From the NCBI GenBank assembly GCA_050175615.1, contig JBFXIU010000173.1, positions 1-7,134 on the forward strand: 7,134 nucleotides of DNA, in the 5' to 3' direction. This document shows, piece after piece, positions 1-5,557 of the stretch (position 1 is the first letter of the stretch; every line of letters starts with the position of its first letter). The stretch comes from CAYXXZ01 sp050175615 (GTDB taxonomy: Bacteria > Pseudomonadota > Gammaproteobacteria > Pseudomonadales > Porticoccaceae). Made by a program: the position numbers and the translations under genes. The notes below the pieces were generated by a model. That model ran no database searches. It was given only the letters and a program-made list of their open reading frames with translations, and was not told the DNA's origin.

Positions 1-129
1 GAGGTTGCGCGGTCTGTTATTGCGCTCGCTCATCTTGGGCATCAAGAGTGCGAGCCAAGTATCTGTAAAAAGACAACCGAAACCGAAATCATTCAATTTG
101 CTAAATCGCAAATAGATAACGCAATTTAA
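1..129 (+). CDS. 3' end of an unknown phage gene (partial)
   Basis: The frame starting at base 1 is open for 42 codons and ends with TAA at 127-129; the start lies outside the window. The visible C-terminus is hydrophilic, with a helical-looking end (EIIQFAKSQIDNAI) and two cysteines (in QECEPSIC). I recognise no family. Its strand and its closeness to the next gene (38 bases from stop to start) fit membership of the same early operon. The short length makes it possible that this is a chance open frame, but a stop-free frame running directly up to the next gene's leader supports a real gene end. Confidence 0.55.
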   Translation, partial: EVARSVIALAHLGHQECEPSICKKTTETEIIQFAKSQIDNAI

Positions 130-167
130 GCCAATTGGACGACTGATTTAATCGAGTGGGGATTGAT

Positions 168-434
168 ATGAATATTGAACAAGCCATCAAGCGCATTGCG
201 CGCCTCAATGAAAACATCCAAGGAATGGGTGATTCTCTCTTTATGTTGAGGGGGAATAAAGAAATTTTTATTGCCGTGAGCGTTGGTCACGGCCAGCATA
301 AACCTATCTGTATGGACTACAGCACTTTCTCAGAAGTCATCGAAACAATGATTGAGAAAAATAAGGCCGAAATAGCCAAATTGCAGCCTATCGTGGATAT
401 GGCCAATGCGGCATTAAAAGGAGTTTTGTCATGA
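168..434 (+). CDS. Small phage protein of unknown function, 88 aa
   Basis: I place the start at ATG 168 rather than the in-frame GTG at 156, because GTGGGGA at 156-162 is then a Shine-Dalgarno sequence at normal spacing. The protein opens with an amphipathic helix (IEQAIKRIARLNENI), has a short beta-rich middle (FIAVSVG) and closes with a charged helix (EVIETMIEKNKAEIAKL), a pattern common in small soluble early phage proteins. There is no signal peptide, membrane segment or catalytic motif I can identify. Its TGA overlaps the ATG of the next gene (ATGA, 431-434), implying translational coupling. Function unknown. Confidence 0.75.
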   Translation: MNIEQAIKRIARLNENIQGMGDSLFMLRGNKEIFIAVSVGHGQHKPICMDYSTFSEVIETMIEKNKAEIAKLQPIVDMANAALKGVLS

Positions 435-556
435 GCAAATTCAACATAAACGGCCACCCTATCATTGCGCCCTGCCGTAGCGATGCAATCAGCATCTTTC
501 TTGAGAATTTTGCTGATTCTCCCTTTATCCGACTTGTGGTGAAGCCATGGAAGTGA
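431..556 (+). CDS. Miniprotein of unknown function, 41 aa
   Basis: This very short frame has one of the best ribosome binding sites in the window: AAAAGGAG at 416-423, seven bases before ATG 431. It begins on the ATGA overlap with the upstream gene and ends at TGA 554-556, ten bases inside the next gene, which starts at ATG 547. The protein starts MSKFNINGHPIIAPCRSDAI and ends in VVKPWK; it has no recognisable domain. A possible alternative role is a translated leader that couples ribosomes to the downstream gene. The strong start site and tight fit between its neighbours are the evidence for it being real; the sequence gives no function. Confidence 0.6.
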   Translation: MSKFNINGHPIIAPCRSDAISIFLENFADSPFIRLVVKPWK

Positions 557-849
557 AACATACGCCAGGGCCGTGGCACTTTGAGGATAAGCGCCCTCAT
601 CACAATGGCTTCTCCATATTTTCTGGAAGTCAGTACGTGGCTTTTGTTGGTGATTCTGACTCAATTACCAATGCTGCCGATAACGCCCGAGCAATCGCCG
701 CCACCCCTGATTTGTTAAGGGAATTAACAAACCTTCTTTTGTGGGCCCAAGAGGTTCACAAAAAAGGCCCGCACGCAAGCGTAAATTACGCAGGCATGGA
801 TGACGCACGTGTCGCAATTAAAAAAGCAACGGGGGTGTGGCATGAATAA
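547..849 (+). CDS. HTPGPW-family phage protein, 100 aa
   Basis: Residues 5-10 are HTPGPW, and residues 46-57 read NARAIAATPDLL. Small phage early proteins of unknown function commonly carry this pair of signatures: an N-terminal HTPGPW, a short beta-rich middle, then an alanine-rich helix of the NARLIAAAPELL type. The order and spacing here match, and the length is typical. The protein has no signal peptide or membrane segment and is probably soluble. The start at ATG 547 overlaps the preceding 41 aa gene by ten bases and is preceded by a weak GGTGA at 538-542. The stop (TAA 847-849) overlaps the next start at 842. The family's biochemical role is unknown to me. Confidence 0.85.
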   Translation: MEVKHTPGPWHFEDKRPHHNGFSIFSGSQYVAFVGDSDSITNAADNARAIAATPDLLRELTNLLLWAQEVHKKGPHASVNYAGMDDARVAIKKATGVWHE

Positions 850-1018
850 TGAAATGAGCCCTTATAAGGATCTGGGCGACATCTGTGACCCAACAGACCA
901 AGAGTACGACCCGTTAACCGGCAGCTGGGTGCCGCAAGAGCCCGGCTTTGACTGGCCGTTAACGTTAACGCTGGCTGCGGGCTGTATCGCGGCAATTTTA
1001 TTGATGGTGTGGCTATGA
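842..1018 (+). CDS. Small single-pass membrane protein, 58 aa
   Basis: The start is ATG 842, with GGGGGTG at 831-837 as the ribosome binding site; an in-frame ATG at 800 would overlap the upstream gene by 50 bases and is less likely. Residues 1-38 are acidic and polar, with prolines and several aspartates (DICDPTDQEYDP). Residues about 39-58 (PLTLTLAAGCIAAILLMVWL) form one hydrophobic helix that runs to the last residue, giving a tail-anchored architecture with the acidic part probably in the cytoplasm. There is no signal peptide. The stop overlaps the nuclease gene's start as ATGA at 1015-1018, so the two are probably translationally coupled. The function is unknown; it is not obviously a holin, since it has only one short membrane segment and no lysis genes nearby. 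Confidence 0.7.
   Translation: MNNEMSPYKDLGDICDPTDQEYDPLTGSWVPQEPGFDWPLTLTLAAGCIAAILLMVWL
957..970. repeat. 14-bp perfect palindrome (tandem GTTAAC)
   Basis: The sequence CGTTAACGTTAACG equals its own reverse complement and contains two overlapping-style GTTAAC units. It lies inside the coding region for the membrane segment of the 58 aa protein, where it encodes part of PLTLTLA. A repeated Leu-Thr codon pair (TTAACG) accounts for it, so there is little reason to assume an operator, although it sits about 50 bases before the nuclease start. Confidence 0.5.
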
Positions 1019-1818
1019 ACAAAATAACTACTATTCGTGCCAGCTCCCTGGCCGATTTATTTGATTGCCCCAAACGCTGGTATACCCGGAACATTCTTAA
1101 AAAGAGCACCCCGGCAAGTTCCAGGGCAAGGCTGGGTACCAGCATTCATGCCGGCACAGAAACATATGACTTAGCCAAACTGCAGGGCAACCCTATTTCT
1201 GTAGATGATGCCGCTGGCTCAGTCATAGAAACCCTGTACGCAACCGATGATGAAGAAATTGACTGGGGCGATGAAAGCCCCCAGCAATTGGAAAACATTG
1301 CCTTGGCATTGCATACAAAGTATTGCGTGGAAATCGGCAGTAAGACTGACTATAAAGCCGTTGAAGTCCGCTGCAACCCAGTCACATTTGAAGATATCGG
1401 CATCAAGCTGACCGGCTCGGTTGACCGGATTTATAAAACCGAAGATGGAGAACTGGGCATTGCCGATATCAAAACCGGTGCCACTGCCGTATCCGCTGAC
1501 GGAACAGTTAAAACCGGCCAGCACATTGCCCAGCTGGGCGTCTACAACATGCTGGCTGAATTGACCCTGCAGGAAGAAATCACTGGCGAGGCCAAAATCA
1601 TTGGTCTGAACACAGGCAAAACGCCTGCCGCCCAGCGAGTTGGCATTGGCTCTATTCCCAATCCAAAAAACATTCTGCTTGGCGATGACGAAAATAAAGG
1701 CTTTTTAGAACAAGCAGCCTCAATCGTCCAGTCCGGTGTTTTCTATGCAAACCCACGATCAATGCTGTGCAGCGCCAAGTTTTGCCCAGCTCACCCAACT
1801 TGTAAATATAGAGGGTGA
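1015..1818 (+). CDS. PD-(D/E)XK exonuclease, RecB/Cas4-like with putative Fe-S cluster, 267 aa
   Basis: This is probably a DNA exonuclease that resects duplex ends for phage recombination. The visible motifs follow the RecB/Cas4 nuclease order: SxxxxxxxCPKRWY at residues 11-23, GTSIHAG with H45, a beta-strand glutamate E117, GSVDRI with D137, ADIKTG with D151 and K153, and QLGVYN with Q173 and Y177. C18 plus C252, C257 and C263 near the C-terminus match the four-cysteine arrangement that holds a 4Fe-4S cluster in Cas4 and AddB, although the C-terminal spacing here is CX4CX5C rather than the usual CX2CX5C. ATG 1015 is chosen over GTG 1009 because of the ATGA overlap with the upstream gene. A RecT-like gene follows after one inserted gene, the usual partner arrangement for a phage exonuclease. 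A Cas4 role in CRISPR adaptation is unlikely, since no cas gene or array is present. Confidence 0.88.
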   Translation: MNKITTIRASSLADLFDCPKRWYTRNILKKSTPASSRARLGTSIHAGTETYDLAKLQGNPISVDDAAGSVIETLYATDDEEIDWGDESPQQLENIALALHTKYCVEIGSKTDYKAVEVRCNPVTFEDIGIKLTGSVDRIYKTEDGELGIADIKTGATAVSADGTVKTGQHIAQLGVYNMLAELTLQEEITGEAKIIGLNTGKTPAAQRVGIGSIPNPKNILLGDDENKGFLEQAASIVQSGVFYANPRSMLCSAKFCPAHPTCKYRG

Positions 1819-1819
1819 C

Positions 1820-2314
1820 ATGCGGCTAATTGATATCACCGGTCATAAATTCGGGCGACTTGTTGTAAACAGGCGCATTGAAAACATTGGTCCACACGTC
1901 GCATGGCTGTGTACGTGCGAGTGCGGCACAAAGGTAAATGTTCGTGGGCATAGCTTGCGAAAGGGAGATACCACTTCGTGTGGCTGCTTCAGATCTGAAA
2001 AACTAAAAATTGAGAAAACTCTCCACGGCAAATATAACTCACCAACATACAGAAGCTGGAGGGCGATGTTAGCCAGATGTCAAAAACCAAGCCACCGCCA
2101 GTTTAAAGATTATGGCGGGCGTGGGATAGCGGTATGTGAAGAGTGGATTAATAGTTTTTCGGCATTCTTCAACGACATGGGGGAGCGACCAGAGGGGAAA
2201 ACGCTCGACAGAATTGATAACAACGGCAACTACACGCCAGGCAATTGCCGGTGGGCCACTCGCTCACAACAAAATAGCAATCGGCGCTTCTTTAAAAAAG
2301 GACCAACACAATGA
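1820..2314 (+). CDS. HNH-like endonuclease family protein, free-standing, 164 aa
   Basis: This matches a widespread phage family usually annotated as HNH or AP2/HNH endonuclease. Residues 3-16 (LIDITGHKFGRLVV) are its N-terminal signature. C31, C33, C35 with C54 and C56 (CTCECG...SCGC) look like a zinc-binding knuckle. SWRAMLARC (79-87), DYGGRGIAVCEEW (97-109) and FFNDMGERP (116-124) lead to LDRIDNNGNYTPGNCRWATR at 129-148, the HNH-like core. The first core position is Arg131 where classical HNH enzymes have the histidine general base, so cleavage activity cannot be assumed. ATG 1820 has GAGGG at 1811-1815 as its ribosome binding site. The gene lies one base after the nuclease stop, and its TGA overlaps the next start as ATGA. 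This is probably a selfish or moron-type insertion between two working partners. Confidence 0.85.
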   Translation: MRLIDITGHKFGRLVVNRRIENIGPHVAWLCTCECGTKVNVRGHSLRKGDTTSCGCFRSEKLKIEKTLHGKYNSPTYRSWRAMLARCQKPSHRQFKDYGGRGIAVCEEWINSFSAFFNDMGERPEGKTLDRIDNNGNYTPGNCRWATRSQQNSNRRFFKKGPTQ

Positions 2315-3228
2315 ATAGCTCAACCACTTTACAAGAGGCTCGCATAGCGAAGCCATCACAGCCAGTAGCAGCAGGCTTTTTTAACATAGATAGCTTTGCT
2401 CTTATCCAGCGGGTAGCAAAAGCATTCTCATCTTCAAATTTGGTGCCAGCTCAGTACCAGGGAGATAACGGCATTGCAAACTGCATGATTGCCTTGAATA
2501 TGGCCCAAAGAATGAGCGCAGATCCTTTGCTTGTGATGCAAAACCTGTATATGGTACACGGCCAGCCGGCATGGTCCAGTAAGTTCTTGATTGCCACCGT
2601 CAACGCATGCGGCCGTTATTCTTCCCTTCGATACGAGTGGAAAAACGAGGACAAGCCGGATTCAGACGAATATGGGTGCCGCGCCTGGGCTGTTGAAAAG
2701 GAAAGCGGCGAGCGGCTTAATGGAATCTGGGTAACCTGGAAGATGGTCAGGGCCGAAGGCTGGGCAAGCAAGAATGGCTCAAAATGGAAAACCATGCCAG
2801 ACCAGATGTTTATGTACCGGGCAGCTTCTTTCTGGGTGCGCACCAATGCTCCAGAACTGTCTATGGGCTTTCAGACCCAAGAAGAAGTCATTGACACGAT
2901 TGATGCCACGCAAGATGAAAAGGGCCGAATTGTTGTCAATACAGAATCGCTCCGTCAGGCCAATTCAGAGCAAACAAAGCCAAAGGCAAAGAAAGATGTT
3001 GATGCCCAGGACGTAGATGTTCGCCCTGTTGCTGAAGATCAGGAGCAAGAGCCGCGAGATCACATCGACCAAGAAACCGGTGAGGTTACCCGACAGCCAG
3101 AAGCTCAAGCATCAATCATGCCTGATGACGATGATGATCCATTTCTTGAAAAAACGCCAACTGAATCTGCGAATCCCGCAAAAAATTACGTTGACACTCG
3201 CACTCGTCGCAGGGCCAATGTGGAGTAA
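2311..3228 (+). CDS. Probable RecT-like single-strand annealing protein, 305 aa
   Basis: The N-terminal two thirds (about residues 20-200) has a layout resembling the RecT superfamily: a helix with NCMIALNMAQRMSADPL, then MQNLYMVHGQPAWSSKFLIA, a strand-rich middle (YGCRAWAVEKESGERLNGIW), and TMPDQMFMYRAASFWVRTNAPEL followed by MGFQTQEEV. RecT proteins share an opening of this kind (helix with several alanines and DP, then a substrate-like strand). The likely role is annealing complementary single strands made by the upstream exonuclease. Residues about 210-305 are low-complexity, acidic and probably disordered, with MPDDDDDPF at 270-278 resembling an SSB C-terminal tip. AAGGA at 2298-2302 precedes ATG 2311. 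The assignment rests on recalled family resemblance plus position between nuclease, ATPase and SSB genes; a different recombination mediator is possible. Confidence 0.68.
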   Translation: MNSSTTLQEARIAKPSQPVAAGFFNIDSFALIQRVAKAFSSSNLVPAQYQGDNGIANCMIALNMAQRMSADPLLVMQNLYMVHGQPAWSSKFLIATVNACGRYSSLRYEWKNEDKPDSDEYGCRAWAVEKESGERLNGIWVTWKMVRAEGWASKNGSKWKTMPDQMFMYRAASFWVRTNAPELSMGFQTQEEVIDTIDATQDEKGRIVVNTESLRQANSEQTKPKAKKDVDAQDVDVRPVAEDQEQEPRDHIDQETGEVTRQPEAQASIMPDDDDDPFLEKTPTESANPAKNYVDTRTRRRANVE

Positions 3229-3231
3229 CGA

Positions 3232-5043
3232 ATGAAAATCAATCATATCAATATTGAGAGCGTCCTGGGCATATCCGCTGTTGATGTTGCCCTGACCAAA
3301 AAAGTTAACTACTTCATGGGCAAAAACGGTGCCGGCAAGAGCAGCGTCAAGGAAGCCATCAAGCTGGCCCTGCTTGGCCAGCCCGAGCGGGTTACCCTGA
3401 AAAAAGAATACGGGTCATTGATTCACAATAATGGCAAGGCGGGTGTTGTTTCTCTTGACCTCGAGGAGGCAAGTAGCAATGAGGCCAGTTTTGTTTTGCC
3501 AAAAGGCGCTCATTCAGCCCCTGAATTCAAATCCGCTATAGTTTATTGTCTTGATCCGCATTTATTTGCGGCACTGAAGCCGGAAGAAAAACGCGCATTC
3601 CTGTTTGGGCTTACCGGCACCAAGGTAAACCGTGAGGCTATCAGTAAACAGTTGGCCGAAGCCGGCGTATCCGCTACTGTGATTGATTCAGTTATGCCAA
3701 TGCTTCGTCAGGGTTTTGCTGCTGCGGCCAGTTATGCAGAATCCCAGCGCAAAGAATGCCGTGGGGCATGGCGTGGGGTAACTGGCGAGACCTACGGAGA
3801 GGTGAAGGCCCAAACATGGCAGGCTGAATTGCCGAGCCGGCCGGATGATGGCGGCAATATTTCTATTGCTGAGCTTGAGCAATCGCTGTCAGTTTTGCGT
3901 GCCAACCTGGCCGAAAACAACCAGGCACTGGGCGCGGCAAGAAAAGACAGGGCAACAAGAGCGGCAGCACAAACCAATCTTGATGCCCTGAAAAAAGACG
4001 CATCGAGGCTGGAGCGCGTAAAAGCAAAGATTGCGGTTGATGATGCCGAATATGACCGCATTAAGGCGGATTATGACGAGTGCGCATTACGTGCCGGGTC
4101 AGCCAAGCGAGAAGGCCTGATACACGACCTGGCCCGCTACCTGAACGGATTTGTAAAGCATTGCAGCACCGGTAATGATTCTTTTGACCGGGAAGCAGCA
4201 CAAGCTGTCGCACGATATGAAGAACAGCATGGCAATGTCCTTGCGGGTGTTGCGCGTGATCCGGAAGCGGAAAAACGATTACCGGAGCTTAAAGCGGCAT
4301 TGGAGTTAATGGAAAGCACGGTTCGCAACAACCAGCGTGATTTAACAATTTGCGAGCATGCCGCTGAAACATTAGAGAAAACTGCAGGCAACCAGCTACC
4401 AAGCGTGGACGCTATTGATGAAAAAATCAAAACTATTGAAGCACTGATTAAAACCATTGAGGCAGATATCCGTACCTACAGTGAAAAACTGGAAGTTGAA
4501 AAAAATGCGGCTCACGCTTCTGAATCAGCCGAAAAGCGGACAAAGCAGGCGCAGGAATATCACCAGCAGGCCATAGCTTGGGGCGTTGCACTGGATCTGT
4601 TATCGCCTGATGGTATACCGGCTCAGATCCTGCGGGATGCGTTGGGGCCATTCAATGAGATGCTGTCAAGCGTAGCTGAAATATTTGGATGGGCATCCGT
4701 ACTGCTTGATGGTGACATGAACCTGACTTTTGGCGGCCGGCCTTACCCGCTGCTTTCCGAGTCTGAAAAGTGGCGGGTAGATGCTGTTATTGCCCTGGTG
4801 GTTTCACGCCTGGCCAATCTGAATTTTGTTGTCCTGGATCGCTTTGATGTGCTGGATTTTGATGGGCGAAATGACTTGATAGATGGCCTTGATAACTTGG
4901 CCGCCGATGATTATGTGGATACCGTACTGGTCATGGGTACCGTTAAAGCCAAGCCTGATTTATCGGACTTTCCTGAGACAGATGTGTTTTGGGTGGAAGG
5001 CGGATCACTGGCAAGCAAGCAACTTCTTAAAAAGGTGGCGTAA
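3232..5043 (+). CDS. SMC/RecF/SbcC-like AAA ATPase, 603 aa
   Basis: This is a predicted ATPase of the Rad50/SbcC/RecF type, cytoplasmic and probably acting on DNA ends. Walker A is GKNGAGKS at residues 30-37, in the usual place after a short N-terminal strand pair (INHINIES). DPHLFAALKPEEKRAFLFGL follows around residues 105-130. Two charged helical stretches, about 210-290 and 350-455, should form an antiparallel coiled coil, joined by a segment with one cysteine (C311) and no CXXC zinc hook. The C-terminal half-site has LLSESEKWRVD (507-517) where the LSGGQ signature is expected, and NFVVLDRFDVLD (531-542) as a Walker B plus D-loop in which the usual glutamate is replaced by Arg537. I recall the same variants in phage relatives. 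GGAG at 3222-3225 serves ATG 3232. No Mre11/SbcD gene is adjacent, so the upstream nuclease is the likely partner (inference). Confidence 0.85.
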   Translation: MKINHINIESVLGISAVDVALTKKVNYFMGKNGAGKSSVKEAIKLALLGQPERVTLKKEYGSLIHNNGKAGVVSLDLEEASSNEASFVLPKGAHSAPEFKSAIVYCLDPHLFAALKPEEKRAFLFGLTGTKVNREAISKQLAEAGVSATVIDSVMPMLRQGFAAAASYAESQRKECRGAWRGVTGETYGEVKAQTWQAELPSRPDDGGNISIAELEQSLSVLRANLAENNQALGAARKDRATRAAAQTNLDALKKDASRLERVKAKIAVDDAEYDRIKADYDECALRAGSAKREGLIHDLARYLNGFVKHCSTGNDSFDREAAQAVARYEEQHGNVLAGVARDPEAEKRLPELKAALELMESTVRNNQRDLTICEHAAETLEKTAGNQLPSVDAIDEKIKTIEALIKTIEADIRTYSEKLEVEKNAAHASESAEKRTKQAQEYHQQAIAWGVALDLLSPDGIPAQILRDALGPFNEMLSSVAEIFGWASVLLDGDMNLTFGGRPYPLLSESEKWRVDAVIALVVSRLANLNFVVLDRFDVLDFDGRNDLIDGLDNLAADDYVDTVLVMGTVKAKPDLSDFPETDVFWVEGGSLASKQLLKKVA

Positions 5044-5549
5044 TGGCATCTGTTAATAAGGTCATATTGGTGGGAAATCTGGGTCGTGATCCAGAAATCC
5101 GGCACAGCCCCGACGGATCTGCAATGTGCAATGTTTCCATTGCCACCACCTCAAGCTGGAAAGACAAAAACACTGGCGAGCGCAGGGATGAAACTGAATG
5201 GCACCGTGTTTCATTCTTTGGCCGTCTGGCTGAAGTAGCCGGTCAGTACCTCAAAAAAGGCAGTGCCGTGTATGTAGAGGGCCGTATCAAAACACGCAAA
5301 TGGCAGGACAAGGAGACCGGACAGGATCGCTTCTCTACCGACATCATTGCCGACCAGATGCAAATGTTGGGTGGCCGTGATGATAGTGGATATCAAAACG
5401 CAAACAAAGCTCCACAAGAGCGACCAGCCCGGACACAAACTCCGCAAAGGCAGCCGCAAACACAATCAGCTGGATCAAGGGCAATCATGGATATGGAGGA
5501 TGACGTCCCCTTTGCTTGCCCGCGCGGCTTCATGCTTCACGTTATTTAA
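5043..5549 (+). CDS. ssb: Single-stranded DNA-binding protein (SSB), 168 aa
   Basis: It coats single-stranded DNA during phage replication and recombination and recruits partners through its C-terminal tip. The OB-fold domain (about residues 1-112) starts VNKVILVGNLGRDPEIR and contains TEWHRVSFFGRLAEVAGQYL and YVEGRIKTRKWQDK, very close to bacterial SSB. W39, W53 and W87 align with E. coli W40, W54 and W88 in the mature numbering. A glutamine- and proline-rich linker follows (about 118-145). The acidic tip MDMEDDVPF (149-157) is not terminal: eleven more residues (ACPRGFMLHVI) follow before TAA. ATG 5043 overlaps the ATPase stop (TAATG) with AAGGTGG at 5032-5038 as ribosome binding site. The closeness suggests coupled production with the ATPase. 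Confidence 0.97.
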   Translation: MASVNKVILVGNLGRDPEIRHSPDGSAMCNVSIATTSSWKDKNTGERRDETEWHRVSFFGRLAEVAGQYLKKGSAVYVEGRIKTRKWQDKETGQDRFSTDIIADQMQMLGGRDDSGYQNANKAPQERPARTQTPQRQPQTQSAGSRAIMDMEDDVPFACPRGFMLHVI

Positions 5550-5557
5550 GGATTAAT

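Noticed and set aside
134..170. TTGGAC at 134-139 as a possible -35 box in the leader of the 88 aa gene
   Set aside because: No -10-like sequence lies at 16-18 bases downstream, and the gap of 38 bases is mostly ribosome binding site; more likely read-through operon transcription.
317..664. 115-codon open frame on the minus strand
   Set aside because: It covers the ends of two + strand genes and all of the 41 aa gene, which have coherent starts and overlaps; the protein resembles nothing and would be the only minus-strand gene.
786..1145. 119-codon open frame on the minus strand
   Set aside because: It lies opposite three overlapping + strand genes with good starts and motifs, has low-complexity composition and no ribosome binding site that I could see.
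1015..1818. Reading the Cas4-like nuclease as part of a CRISPR adaptation system
   Set aside because: No cas1, cas2 or repeat array is present, and the neighbours are phage recombination genes.
1736..1819. N-terminal extension of the HNH-like protein by 28 residues from ATG 1736
   Set aside because: It would overlap the nuclease's conserved cysteine-rich end, has no good ribosome binding site, and the family signature LIDITGxxFGRL normally begins right after the start, as from ATG 1820.
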